A model generated the notes under the pieces. It was not told the origin of the DNA. It ran no database searches and worked only from the letters and a program-made list of their open reading frames with translations. A program made the translations under genes and the position numbers. DNA of 64,000 nucleotides, from the NCBI RefSeq assembly GCF_010183535.1, contig NC_071328.1, positions 1,922,001-1,986,000 on the forward strand, given 5' to 3'. Shown here piece by piece: positions 23,220 through 34,199 of this stretch; the stretch's first letter is position 1, and every line of letters starts with the position of its first letter. Source of the DNA: Caenorhabditis remanei. Its lineage: Eukaryota; Nematoda; Chromadorea; Rhabditida; Rhabditidae.

Positions 23220-23511
23220 CTAGGCAATGGTCTCCAGGTGACCGTGGAGTAAAGGGTCGAGACTTATATCGTTGGAAAGCTGAGAGAACGCTGATTCCAA
23301 ATATATATTCAGTTTTTGCCCTCAAAGCCTGGTATTCGAGAAAAACGAGGTCAAAGTTTGGAAAACTACTTTACACTTTGACCTAGTTTTTCTCGAATAC
23401 CGGGCCTCGAGGGCAAAAACTGAATATACATTTGGAATCAGCGTTCTCTCAGCTTTCCAACGATATAGGTCTCGACCCTTAACTCCACGATCACCTATAG
23501 GCCTTACCTAG
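23220..23511. mobile_element. PIF/Harbinger-like MITE
   Basis: The element is a 292-bp hairpin flanked by TAA (23217-23219, 23512-23514), with ends CTAGGCAATGG and CCTTACCTAG. The arms carry GTATTCGAGAAAAACGAGGT and its complement. A 3-bp TNA duplication fits PIF/Harbinger. Confidence 0.7.
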
Positions 23512-23576
23512 TAAAAACTCACAAATTAGATTTAGTGTTGCCAAAGCACGAACAGGAGATAAAGCGTCTTCTTCGG

Positions 23577-24811
23577 TTATTCAACAGTTCGATTTTTCTT
23601 GTTTTGAGACAACAACTGTTTGAGGACCGGCACATCTATCTTTTCTACAAGTGTATCAAACCCGTACTCGTCGCGAAGAGGCGATCCTTTGATTTCGGCC
23701 ACGGTTTCACCTGAAAACAGACATAAAATGCCACTTTTTTTGAGAACCAAGCTCAAATTCGAATTCCTCGTAAAATTTGGATCAAATTAGTCTTTTTCTG
23801 GGTTCGCTAGCCGCAATTCTGAGTTTTCGAGGGTACTGTAGCTCGGTGTTTGCGGACTAAACAATGGATTTTACGACATTTTGAGCTACCGAGCTGAAAA
23901 TTGATTTCCCGACGTATAATTGGATGGAGATTACGGATTTGAGCATTTGAATGAGTTTTGACAAGTTTGGAGACACGGTGTTTGCGTACAAAGCACACGA
24001 TTATCCGGATTTTAAAGTTTTTAGCAGAAAAATTTGTTAGAAATGGTCGAAATTGGCTCAAAATCGTAAAATTGGTCGTGTAGTCTGCGTGGAGAAGTTC
24101 AATCACAGATTTTAAAGTTTTTAGCAGAAAAATCGGTTTAAATTGGCTCAAAATCGTAAAATTGGTCGTGTAGTCTGCGTGGAGAAGTTCAATCACAGAT
24201 TTTGAAGTTTTTAGCAGAAAAATCGGTTAAAATTAGCTCAAAACTGTAAAACTGTCCGTGTAGTCCGCGTGGACAAATTTAATCTCAGATTTTGAAATTG
24301 GTAGTATATTTTTAACTTAAAAAATTGCCTTACCTTGACCAAAGTACTGCTTTGCACGAACGGCACATCCTTTTCTTATCTCTAAGTGTAGGACCATCCT
24401 GTGGCGGCTCTTGAAATGATTTCGAGCATTTTTCTTTGCAGCTACATTTGGAATCAGTTTTTTGTTAGCCTCTAGACTCAAAAAATGGTTTCGAAATACT
24501 TTTTTAAGTGAAAAGTTTGAATAGACTAGAAAAACATACTTTTCATTACAAGAATTCGCTCCAACCCATTTTGATGGTGACAATCCGCTGTTTTTTTGAA
24601 GTATCGCATTGACCAAATCCGATGCGTTCTCGGTGTAGAAAAAAAGTCTCACTTCCACTTCCTTCCACAATTCAAAACGAAAACGAACCTTGATGTAAAG
24701 ATGATCGCTCTTTACTGTCAGATTGACGGACCGGCTCTGAAAAAAAAGAAATTCTGAAATGATTGAAAATGAGGAATTCAACACAAAAAAAGAGGGTAAC
24801 TTACAGTTCAA
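23577..24811 (-). CDS. Two-exon unrecognised gene fragment (GETVAE family)
   Basis: Exon 24334-24736 (acceptor TTTTTTTCAG, donor CAAG/GTAAGG) is fully open and starts SRSVNLTVKSDHLYIKV. Exon 23577-23710 continues in matching phase as GETVAEIKGSPLRDEYG and ends QNKKNRTVE-stop. The phase match and the shared GETVAE start with 21908 argue for a real gene family. The upstream start was not found; an in-frame ATG at 24811 would require reading through the acceptor. The first exon is beta-strand-like and basic. Function unknown. Confidence 0.45.
24016..24300. repeat. Tandem repeat, about 85 bp, three units
   Basis: Three units share AGATTTTAAAGTTTTTAGCA and GTGTAGTCTGCGTGGA. They lie inside the intron of the preceding gene fragment. 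Related units recur at 52840-53050. Confidence 0.7.
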
Positions 24812-24861
24812 CTGGTTCCAGTTTTTTGAAAACTAAAATCAATGCAAGTAGGGAATAATAG

Positions 24862-25030
24862 AAAGAGGGGGAAATCAATATAATTCTCAAAGAATCAGAA
24901 TACAAGAAGGAGACGACCAGCCATTCCGTTAGGCAGTCTAGAGAATAATGAGTAAAACTGTCCGTTGTCTTCTGTTGAACACATACGCAGGCAGGGACCT
25001 AGCGTTCGTTGCGAGACCCATGTTTACATA
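24862..25030. repeat. CCATTCCGTTAGGCAGTC module, copy 3
   Basis: The core is at 24920-24937. The right flank has ACGCAGGCAGGGACC, CGTTGCGAGACCC and then a short GA-repeat (25040-25060). Confidence 0.72.
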
Positions 25031-25579
25031 ACTGTCGAGGGACAGAGAGAGAGAGAGAGAGGGGGGCGGAGAGAAAACCGCGACGCAGCAGCGATGCGAT
25101 GCGGTTGGGAAAGGGGGGAGGAGGTTTGAGGTGTCGTGAAGAGGGTTGGGGGAGAGGGGGATTAAGGAGAGGGTTATGTCACAGGGCCAGCCAACACATT
25201 GAAAATGACTCCCTTCCTGTACAAGAGCAAGGCTGTCGTACGGCCGGCCGCGGCTTTTTCTCGAAAATTTCAAAAAGCCGCGGCCGGCCCAAAAATGTTT
25301 TGGCACCAGTGGGGGGTCGAACCCTGGTCGTCAGACTGGTACCAAAAAGTCAAAAGTGTGTCAAGCCGCGATTTTTGACAGCCTTTGTTCAGAGACATTA
25401 GCCTTGGCGCACGTTTGCATTATACTGTAATTTTAAAACTGAGAGAAACGAAACGTCATCGGTTTGCTTCGTTTTATTCAAAATTAGGCGATTTTCGCAA
25501 GATTCGCACGCCATCAGATTTTGGAGAATGTCTTTCGCTACGGAAATATATACAATTTATCGCGAAACGTTGCATACTC

Positions 25580-25845
25580 ACTAGGGAAGGCCCTCGACTC
25601 GATCTAGAGTTATGAGTCGTGACCTATATCATTTGAAAGCTTAGAAAGCGCTGATTCCAAATATATACCCAGTTTTTGCCCTCGAGGCCTGGTATTCAAG
25701 AAAAACGAGGTCAAAGTTAGAAAAAATGACAGATTATTGCCTTTTTAACACGCGATAATTGCAAAAAGGATGTTTCGCATGTCAGAAATACAATAATTTG
25801 CCTCGAGGGGCAGACCGAGCCCATGACCTTCCCTAGTCAGTAAAA
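25580..25845. mobile_element. PIF/Harbinger-like MITE, diverged copy
   Basis: Ends are CTAGGGAAGG and CCTTCCCTAG with TCA on each side. The left arm has GGAAAGC-type and GTATTCAAGAAAAACGAGGT sequence as in the 23220 element. The right arm is diverged. Confidence 0.55.
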
Positions 25846-26164
25846 AAACGTTTTGACAAAAATGAGTTTTTTTTGTTCAGGTTTAGTTATATATATTTCT
25901 GTTCCCAAAATGAGTGGGCGTTCTTGCTAAACAGGCAAGAGATTACACAAAGTGAGAGACGCAGACGCCTTCATTTTCACAGTCACATGTATTCCTCGTG
26001 CAGGGCGCTGTGGCAAACCGGCAAATAAACATCGCAATCTACATCTGGCGCGCTTGATATAAAACACCTTCGATATAAAGCAATCTACATTGAACGTTCC
26101 TAAACAGACGGAAATATTAAAAGATGGGGGCAGGCACGAATTCGATCTCGGATGAAATTTTCCC

Positions 26165-26250
26165 GCGATGTGCCGTTCCTTGAAACGCCTCTGAAAGAAG
26201 AAGAAACTAACACGAACACAGTTTGTACTAATCAACTTTATCAGAAAAAG
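26165..26250 (-). repeat. Shared 3'-flank segment, copy A
   Basis: On the minus strand, GTACAAACTGTGTTCGTGTT then AGTTTCTTCTTCTTTCAG/AGG lies about 120-200 bp past the stop of the preceding fragment. The same segment follows stops at 42757-42815 and 38995-39045. It looks like an intercistronic or trans-splice region, or a shared element end. Confidence 0.55.
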
Positions 26251-26364
26251 CTTTAAAAAATATTTTTTCTCAATGTCCCGGTTGTGTCGTCATGTTTTGA
26301 GTGACAAAGCATCCATTGCGATTGCAGGACCCACGATGACCTTCATGTTGAAACACCGTCAACT

Positions 26365-26898
26365 TTACTTCTTTGGGTCGACTACAGAAGAAGAATCCAC
26401 GGGATACGTGGTTCTGTCCTTGAGCGAGTAGTCGCAGAGCCATTCCTCGTTCATCGCAATTCGATTGAATCGGACTGCGGCTCGTTGGACTTCGAAAGCT
26501 CCCTGAAAACTTTTCATATTGGTTTTTGATAAAGGGAGGACATGTTGCACTTAGGGATGTGCGGAACGGAAATCGGAAATGTTGAAATTTTAGTCCCGCA
26601 CATCGCTGGAGTCAAAAATCTCAAATAAATTTACATTTGTTGGCAAAACTCCCTAAATTTTTGGAAAAGCTCAAATATGTCTCAAAATTTTTGTTTTGGG
26701 GAGTCCAAAGGTCAAATTTCGAGTTTTAGAAATGTAGATTGCCCAATATTTCAGTAGAGCGCTTTGTTGTTCTGTTTTTAACATATTAAAAAAAACCATA
26801 TTGCAATTGACAACTCACCGCTTTTTCCAAAAGGTATTTGAAGTTTCCTGCTTGTTTTTTAGCAACGGAAGCCTGTAACGGAGTGAATTCGCGCCATT
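26365..26898 (-). CDS. Two-exon unrecognised gene fragment
   Basis: Exon 26819-26898 (acceptor GTTTTCAG, donor GCG/GTGAG) reads WREFTPLQASVAKKQAGNF onward. Exon 26365-26502 continues in phase 0 as GAFEVQRAAVRFNRIAMNEE to VVDPKK-stop. Possible further upstream exons lie near 27500-27640 (HSVPDGEYGRGIILFYTKL) and 27670-27735 (VNPCPGTTIIGKK). It is located in the unit to the left of module 4. No family is recognised. Confidence 0.4.
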
Positions 26899-26929
26899 CT
26901 GAAAACTGTATTTTAGGGTACAACTGTCG

Positions 26930-27105
26930 TCATTTTAGGGTACAACTTTCATAATTTTAGGGTACAAAACTGAAAGGGTACAAAAATTTTAGGGCTCAAC
27001 TATTTCGGGGTACAAATTTCTGATTTTTGTACCCTAAAATTATGAAAGTTGTACCCTAAAATCAGTTGTACCCTGTTGTACCCTAAAATTGTTGTACCCT
27101 AAAAA
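26930..27105. repeat. TAGGGTACAA repeat cluster
   Basis: About ten copies of TTTTAGGGTACAA or its complement lie on both strands, making a loose inverted repeat in a minus-strand intron. Confidence 0.65.
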
Positions 27106-27249
27106 TTAAATGCCTTTTTATCCAAAATTTGAACTTTTTTATTGAAAAAGGTCAAGTTTTCGACAACATAATTAAAATTGAAAAGGTGAACATGTATGAT
27201 AATTTAAGCACTTTTACTTTGAACTTTCGAAAATTGTCAGAAAAAATGA

Positions 27250-27462
27250 GTACACAGGGATGCGCGACGCAAGGCCGCTTAAACGCGCTCTGTCGCTCAG
27301 CAGTGCCAAAAACAGACTTCGCTGAGTGCCAAGTTCAAGTTTAGCGTGTGTTTGTCGTATCTTTTAATGAAAAACGCAACGCACACGCAACGCGCGGTAA
27401 ATTCAAAAATTTTCTTTGCGGACCTTACGTCTCGCACCCTTGTGTGAGTACCCTTTTTTTTT
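27250..27462. mobile_element. hAT-like element, CAGGGATGCGCGACGC family
   Basis: Ends are CAGGGATGCGCGACGC and GTCTCGCACCCTTG, with a near-exact TGAGTAC duplication on both sides. The interior (ACTTCGCTGAGTGCCAAGTT) is shared with the copy at 52611. Confidence 0.55.
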
Positions 27463-28309
27463 TTTGATTTTTGACAATTCTGTAAAAAAGTAACACTTAC
27501 GACATTCATATATATGCAGCTTTGTGTAGAACAGTATTATGCCACGACCATATTCTCCGTCAGGAACTGAATGACCTTTCGCAACTCAAAGGGGTCTTTT
27601 TTTTGAGTACATGATATCGGTCATTGTCTGAAAAGGTATAATTTGATACTAAAAAGTTACAACTATCCAATACTTACTTGATTCAGCGGAAGTTTTCTTT
27701 CCAATTATGGTCGTTCCGGGACACGGATTAACCTGAAAATGAAACTAACTAAATTTTTCATTATTTACAGTTCATGAAAGTTATAATATTCAACATATAA
27801 GAAACCCCTCCCACCATTTGAAAATTTTCAATTTTCGAGCTAAATATCAGAAAAACCGCCAAAATCTGTACATTTTCAGAGTTTCACTGATACCTATCGA
27901 GGATTTTTTTCAATTATAGCTGTAGCAGTAAAAGTTTCAAAAATTATGTACTGGTTCGAGCCATTAAATTTTGATTTCATGATAATAGCCAAAACTTTGT
28001 AAGAATTGTCAGGAATTAGTTCAAAATGTTGGTTCAAAGGCAAAACTGATGAGAACGTACTTAATTTTGCATGTTTTCTGATATTAAGCTCGAAAATTGA
28101 TTAAAATTTATCCAAAATTTCCCGCAAATCCAATTTTTTTGTGTTTTTGAACATTTTGTGGCAAAAATAGCGTCTTTCACATGTTTCCCAAAACTATTTC
28201 GCTCGTAAATTGAAATTTTTCAAATTTGAGGGTTCTTATATTATTTGGTTAAACAATTTTGTATCGTGACTTACCTTTATAACAGACAGGAATATAAATA
28301 AGGTTTAGA

Positions 28310-28450
28310 TACAATTAATTCTCAAAGAATCAGAATACAAAAGGGGTTCGACCAAGCCATTCCGTTAGGCAGTCAAGGGGGGACAACGAGTAATAAGGGA
28401 CTGTCCGTTGTCTTACGTTGATAGTATAGACGCGGGACGCAGCGCCCTTC
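28310..28450. repeat. CCATTCCGTTAGGCAGTC module, copy 4
   Basis: The core is at 28357-28374. CGTGACTTACC (minus-strand donor) is at 28265-28275. The right flank has CCGCGACGCAGCAGCAATGC at about 28499. Confidence 0.72.
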
Positions 28451-29262
28451 TTTACACATCAATATCAATTGTGGAGGCGGCAGAGATAGGGGGAAGAGAC
28501 CGCGACGCAGCAGCAATGCGGTGCGGTCGGAGGAAACGAGAGGAGGAGAAGCCAGGTGTTGTGCACATGGTTGGGGGCGAAGGAAATGAGGGTATTAAAT
28601 AAAAGTAGCTTCTGCACATGTCTCCGTCTCTCCGGGGTTTTCCATCTCTGGATTGAGAAGATTTATTGCCACCTGCCGGCCGACACACTTCCCCCCTTTT
28701 CTACACACACTGCAGAAAAAGGATGACGTACTTCTTACACCGGGAAATAAAATATTGCAATCTACAACTATACTACAGTACCGAACAAAAAAGTTGGCAA
28801 CTACAAAAATGAAGTTCTACCCTTGATCTGTATGATTCATTAAAAATGTTCAAGGTGTGACATTCAGAATTACTATGGCACACTCTAAAACTTGGTAATT
28901 TTCCGCAGAAAACAGCCAAAGTTGATACATTTTTGTCCGATAAAGTGCAAAAAATAAACGAATTAAATAAAAACGTGAAAAATCAGTTTCACGTTTCTTG
29001 CAGCCCTTTTTCGCAGTGTGTGAGACCGTGACTTGTAAAATTTTGAAAATTTTTTCAACTTTTCAGTTTTTTCAAAATTTCACACACAGTTCTGTAGATA
29101 TGGTTTTCACACTTGTTTCTTTTTCTAGAGAGTTCAGATATTGTAGGCACTTTAGGTTGACAGATCTAAGCGAGATAAGGCCGGAATCTGGTAGCAAAAT
29201 ATAGAATAAATGTATTTTTGCGGATTCAGAAATTGAACAGACTTTACGAGTGAAAAGAAAAT

Positions 29263-30865
29263 TTAGATTATAAAAAAAAAATTAAGTTCGTAGATTCCGC
29301 CACCAAGTCCAGCGCTGTCGTGTAATCTCATCTCGTGTAACTCGCTTAGTGCCACTCCTTGCTTTTCCAAATTCTCCTTGAATTGTCGAAGTTTAGCGTG
29401 GTTTGAATGGTCCATTGTTTCGTTTGCATGTATTTCAATCATTTCATGGGCATTGTGGCGGCCAGCAAATCTTCTCGATCCGATTTGAACAAAAGAATCC
29501 TCTGGTGCTCTTAGCAGAAAGTGTCCAGATTGTGGAACGTCAAGAGTTTTATGAGCGGTTGTACATAGAGCAATTTTCAAACAACGAATAATGCTGAAAA
29601 ACGTGATTATTTTATGAATACTGAATGTTTCACAGCACCAGAACTGTGCGGAAGTAACATTTTTGAAAAGTGAAGAAGGAAGAAGGAAGTCGAAGGAAGG
29701 AAGAAGGAAGTTGGGTTCCGAACCCGGAAGTCGGAAGTTAATTTTGAAAATGACAAATTTGAGGAAAGTATTTTCTAGTCATCCCTGAAAACCAATTTTG
29801 GCGTTGTTTTCATACAAAATTCCATCAAAAACCGCCAAAATTCCGTCGAAATTCCGTCGAAAATTACAAAAATTTTGAAAACTTTTCACACGGAAGTCGG
29901 AAGTATCAAAAAATGTTCAACGGAAGATGAAAGAAGGAAGAAGGAAGTAAACTTTTCAAAAAGGAAGAAGGAAGAAGGAAGTTAAATTTTTAAAAAGGAA
30001 GAGGGAAGAAGGAAGTGGAAGGAAGGAATTCCGCACAGCTCTGATATCTTGATAATCAAGCTTGAAAAAAAGTTTTTCAGCGGAAAACCTGAAATTCCTT
30101 TTTGAAAAACGAGTTTTTGTCAGTTCGAAAAAGGTGCCTTCAGGAAAACGAGCTGATCTCACTGAATACGGAATGTTCCGCGATAAGTTTTATATATTTT
30201 CGTAGAGTTTTGAGTAAAACGACGCGAACCAATGACGTTTTCAGCTCTCAGTTGTAAAAGTACAGTATGATGCAAACGCGCACCGTGGCTAACTTCTCAA
30301 AAAAGCTTTACGCATTCCTTGTGCAGGGTGCTGTGTGTTTTAAAAACTTACGGTGTGAGTGGTTGCTATAAACGTCATATCAGCGATATCCAATGAATAG
30401 ACGTGATCCGGCGTATGAACCAAGGTTTTGTATGTTGCAATATTGCAGCCTTCCGTTGCGAGTTTGCACGACCAGTGCTTCTCGAAAAGGTGGTTTCCCA
30501 TAAACCTAAGGTTTGTTGAGCCGCCAACAACTTCACCGTAGAAATTCAGATGAGTTCCAGCGCCGATTGACTGGAGGAATAATGGGAATTTCTAGATTTC
30601 CTGAAAATGTCCTCTTGCATCTCAGACAGTCTGCTTGCAATGAAATGCATAATGTTCTGGAAATTTTGCCTACCGGTATAGAACCTGGTAATCTGGCTTT
30701 TGAAAACTTTGCAAGTTTTCAAGGGAAGGTTTATCCAGTGGTGTTCTTCCTCTAACGACTCAACTTGAACGATTTCTTCGTTTTGGATGTTATGACGTTC
30801 GTCGAAAGCTTCGAGACGTTGAAGACGGCGACGTTCAGCTGTCGTTGGCGGTCAATGATGACTTT
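29263..30865 (-). pseudogene. Unrecognised multi-exon fragment, probably broken
   Basis: Likely exons are 30674-30865, 30352-30600 and about 29263-29620. The first reads LEAFDERHNIQNEEI...KTCKVFKSQITRFYTG in one frame but is frameshifted near its start. The second begins GNLEIPIIPP and, after a frame change, continues GEVVGGSTNLRFMGNHLFEK. The third ends ALSELHEMRLHDSAGLGGG then IYEL and a stop. The second exon is homologous to the plus-strand exon at 31882-32010. The mirror unit carries a JmjC relic, so this may be part of the same demethylase-like family. Frame breaks suggest a pseudogene. Confidence 0.4.
29639..30043. mobile_element. hAT-like MITE, CAGAxCTGTGCGGAAG subfamily
   Basis: Ends are CAGAACTGTGCGGAAG and CCGCACAGCTCTG. 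The interior is tandem GGAAGAA around a core shared with the 33777 and 45752 copies. I could not find a matching 8-bp duplication here. Confidence 0.7.
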
Positions 30866-31029
30866 CTGGAATAGAATAATTGGGTTAAATGTGGTAAGGA
30901 ATTTACAATAGAGACTTATTTTTACTCGTTAGGTGATGATGATGTGTCTCTAAACACTTTCAAAAGTTCAAGTGTCTAAAAATTAAAAAGTGATCGTGAC
31001 TTACCTTTATAATGCACAGGACTACAAAA

Positions 31030-31190
31030 AATGGGGAAATCCATAATTCTCAAAGAATCAGAATACAAGAAGGGGGACGACCAGCCATTCCGTTAGGCAG
31101 TCAATGGGGGACAATGAGAGAATAAGGGACTGTGTCTTACGTTGAACACATAGACGCGTTCGTTGCGAGACCCTTATTTGCTCTGTCTCC
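31030..31190. repeat. CCATTCCGTTAGGCAGTC module, copy 5
   Basis: The core is at 31085-31102, with CGTGACTTACC (donor complement) to its left near 30991. It faces the inverted copy at 31425-31490. Confidence 0.75.
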
Positions 31191-31204
31191 TGGGAAGAAT
31201 TGCA

Positions 31205-31350
31205 CGCGGTTCGAATTTGTACGCATTGCGTATTGGCTCCTGGGAAGAGCGCGCACCGCTTTTTAGGATTATAAGCTCTGTATTTTGGCTCCTGGGAAAA
31301 CTCTAGGCCAACGACCCTAAAAAGTGGTGCGCGCTCTTCCCAGGAGCCAA
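31205..31350. repeat. Hairpin with ATTGGCTCCTGGGAAGAGCG arms
   Basis: Arms TATTGGCTCCTGGGAAGAGC and its complement are separated by about 80 bp, between the two divergent module copies. Confidence 0.65.
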
Positions 31351-31424
31351 TACGCAGAGTACGCAGATGCGTATCAACTTGAGGTAAGCCGTAGACGATC
31401 TCCCATCTCATTCTGCTTCCCAGA

Positions 31425-31490
31425 CTGCCTACTGTATGGCTGGTCCCTCTCTTGATTTTCTTTGAATTCTATTATCTATTTCCTATTATC
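31425..31490 (-). repeat. Inverted, degenerate copy of the module
   Basis: GACTGCCTACTGTATGGCTG followed by TCTTGATTTTC is a diverged reverse complement of the module core and left arm. It is the only copy I find in this orientation, and the gene relic to its right is on the plus strand. Confidence 0.6.
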
Positions 31491-31753
31491 TATTCCCTTT
31501 GGCTTACTGTATCTATGCTGCTGATATTCTTATCGATCCGCGACACCATAGATGACTTCATAATAACTCCTTGCCCTCATCAAATCGGATTCGATGCCGA
31601 TTTTCTCCAAAAATTGAGAGAAATTTTGGTTGAAATCTCCCTTGGCTGCCTCTAGCCACAGAGTATTCCCAAATCAATACGATTATCCGGAGCTCGATCA
31701 CATTATGCTAACAAGTAAGTGTAGTGGAGATCGCACCGTATAAAGTTCTGAAG

Positions 31754-32272
31754 GATGGAAACTGTGGAATTCAAAATAATGGAGTCCTTGAAATGCTCTC
31801 GTCCGTCTTCAGGCTATATTCCTGGTATTGTCTATTATAAAGGTAAATTTCAATGAAATCTAGTATGAATATTTCTTTATAGATTTTCAGGAAATCAAAA
31901 AATTCCCAATATTCCTCCAGCCGCTGGATCTCTTCCGAATTTCTTCGGTGAAGTAATTGGTGGCCTCAACAAACCTCAGGAGCTCGGACCTCACCACATA
32001 CTGAAAACTACAGTTTAACTTCAGTAAACTCGAATTTTGGACCTGGAAATTGTGAATGGCTATCAATTGTTCTGGAGCAAAGTTTCAACACGTGATGGCT
32101 CATGAATTGAAAAGCAAGTCAAGAAAGCCAAAGAACAGCAACTCGACGATGGGCCTAACGAAGAAAAGTTGCTTGCCGAAGGAATTCAATTGCAAAGATT
32201 CATCCAGAAACCTGGAGATTTAGCTTACGTAGGACCATATGAGTACCTTTTAATGTTAATCTGACACTTAGA
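31754..32272 (+). pseudogene. JmjC (UTX/JMJD3-like) demethylase relic
   Basis: Exon about 31754-31852 (to YIPGIVYYK, donor AAAG/GTAAAT) joins 31882 onward (GNQKIPNIPPAAG). Read across frames, the region around 31970-32090 gives GARTSPHTENYSLTSVN and NFGPGNCEW. The stretch 32120-32272 gives QRFIQKPGDLAYVG. These match, in order, the G-S-R-T-P-x-H-x-E-N, INIGPGDCEW and RFIQRPGDLVW motifs of KDM6-type histone H3K27 demethylases. In that family the His/Glu of the first motif bind iron. Several in-frame stops and frame changes, and loss of everything past the PGDL motif, mark it as a pseudogene. Confidence 0.65.
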
Positions 32273-32846
32273 ATGTTTTTTTTGTATTTCTAAGTTTTTT
32301 CTTAATAAACAAGTCATTTCTTTCAATGAACTCGAGAAAAAACAGCAAATTTTCAATCTATCTAACAGAATGAATCAAAAACAGAAAAAACCAAAAATTC
32401 AAAAAATTTGCGCCTTGACCAACAACTACTCGGCCAAATTCAGATTTTGCGCCAAAAATAGGTCTTCTGGCACGGAAAATACAGTTTAGAGGCAATTTTA
32501 ATGTCAAAAATCGTATTTTACTGTTATTTTAATGTAAAAATCACAGAAAAATGACAAGAGAATTTGCTGAAACTTGGTACCCTTATACATACCTTACCAC
32601 GTGCTCAATTAAATGGCGTTTTCAAAATTTGCAGAGTTATGCTCATTGACTAGAAATCTCGGTCTGAAAATTCTGGAAATCCAAGCCTTATTTTGTCCAC
32701 GCGGTTGTAAGTCTGTTTCCGTTCAAAAATCGTACAAAAACATTTTGTTGACGCATTTTGAATATTTGGCCCTTGGCTTGAATTGCTGCCCGGAAAAAAT
32801 TTTAGCTCCAAATTCAAATTCATTTTTTTTTAGTGGAATTCTATTA

Positions 32847-33123
32847 GCCGAGCATTTTTATTACAGCTGCGCCCCACCGCAAACGAGAGAGTATCGGTGA
32901 GAGAGACGCAGAGTTTTTTTTTCTCGCGCCGACTCAGATATTCACAGTTTTTGACCCGTTTTCGCTAATTCTCGAAAGACTTTTTTGGAAATTATTTTGG
33001 AAAACAGCAAAAATGAGCCAAAAACTGTAAAAATTTGTGTCGACCCGAGAAAAAACTCTGCGTCTCTCTCGTCGATACTCTCTCGCTTGCGGCGGGGCGC
33101 AGTTGTAAGAGGGGGTCGGCTGC
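32847..33123. mobile_element. TA-flanked inverted-repeat MITE
   Basis: Arms GCGCCCCACCGCAAACGAGA and the complement end in GCCGAGC/GTCGGCTGC, with TA on each side (32845-32846, 33124-33125). Confidence 0.72.
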
Positions 33124-33190
33124 TAATATATCTTTTTTGTTTTTGGGAAAAAATTCAAAAAAAATTCAAATTTTTTCAGCCCGACCCGGC

Positions 33191-33729
33191 CAGAGTTGAG
33201 CGGAATGCGGTTTTTGAAATGGCGGAAGGCGGAAGGCGGAAAGCGGAAGGCGGAAGGCGGAAAGCGGAATGAAAATTTTTTGGGCGGAAAGCGGAAGGCG
33301 GAAGGCGGAGTTGAAAAAACATTTGCGGAAAGCGGAGAGCGGAAGGCGGAAGCGAACATTTTTTGGCGGAAGGCGGAAAGCGGAACGGAAAAAAAATGCC
33401 AAAAAGGCGGAAGGCGGAATACAATGTCGCTTTCAAAACTACGATTTTGGCCTTATTTTGTAGTGAAAAACACTAAAATGGTTAAATTTGTGTTAAATTT
33501 TGTTTTTTTCGGTAAAAAACCTCAAAAATATCCGTAAATTGGAATAGGTGATCAAATTTTTCAAGCTGAGGTAAAAATCTTTAAACAGCGGAAGGCGGAA
33601 GGCGGAAAACAGAAATAGGGAAATTTTTGGCGGAAAGCGGAAGGCGGAATAAAACATTTTTCGGCGGAGAGCGGAAAGCGGAAGGCGGTAAGAAAAAAGT
33701 GGCGGAAAGCGGAATTCCGCTCAACTCTG
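33191..33729. mobile_element. hAT-like MITE, CAGAGTTGAGCGGAAT subfamily
   Basis: Ends are CAGAGTTGAGCGGAATG / CATTCCGC-type complement, with an exact 8-bp duplication GACCCGGC (33183-33190, 33730-33737). The interior is GGAAGGC/GGAAAGC tandem repeats. It sits inside a GGGCCGG element whose right end, GTTGCAAGTATG, is at 33745-33756. Confidence 0.88.
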
Positions 33730-33776
33730 GACCCGGCCCGGCTCGTTGCAAGTATGACATTTACAGCAGAGCTGTG

Positions 33777-34174
33777 CGAAAGTAAAATTTTTGAAAAGGG
33801 AAGAAGGAAGTAAATTTTCAGAAAGGAAGTCGAAGGAAGGAAGAAGGAAGTTGGGTTCCGAACTCGGAAGTCGGAAGCTAATTTTGAAAATGACAAATTT
33901 AAGGAAATTTTTTTCTAGTCATCTTTGAAAACGAATTTTGGCGTTGTTTTCACACAAAATTCCATCAAAAACCGCCAAAATTCCGCCGAAATTCTGTCAA
34001 AAATTACAAAAAATTTGTAAACTTTTCACACGGAAGTCGGAAGTGGCAAAAAATTTTCAACGGAAGAAGGAAGAAGGTAGAAGGAAGTAAAACATTTGAA
34101 AAGGAAGAAGGAAAAAGAAAGTGAAAAAAGGCCCGGAAGAAGGAAGTCGAAGGAAGGAATTCCGCACAGCTCTG
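33777..34174. mobile_element. hAT-like MITE, CAGAGCTGTGCGAAAG subfamily
   Basis: Ends are CAGAGCTGTGCG and CGCACAGCTCTG, with flanks ATTTACAG/ATTCACAG (7 of 8 match). The interior is GGAAGAA repeats and a core shared with 29639. Confidence 0.82.
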
Positions 34175-34199
34175 ATTCACAGTATTCCATTTTCTAATT

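Noticed and set aside
33123..33537. Overlapping open frames of 64-113 codons on both strands around 33.1-33.5 kb and similar sets at 39.6-40.1 and 50.5-51.0 kb
   Set aside because: They translate the GGAAGGC/GGAAAGC tandem repeats of hAT-like MITEs, which lack stops in several frames. No coding evidence.
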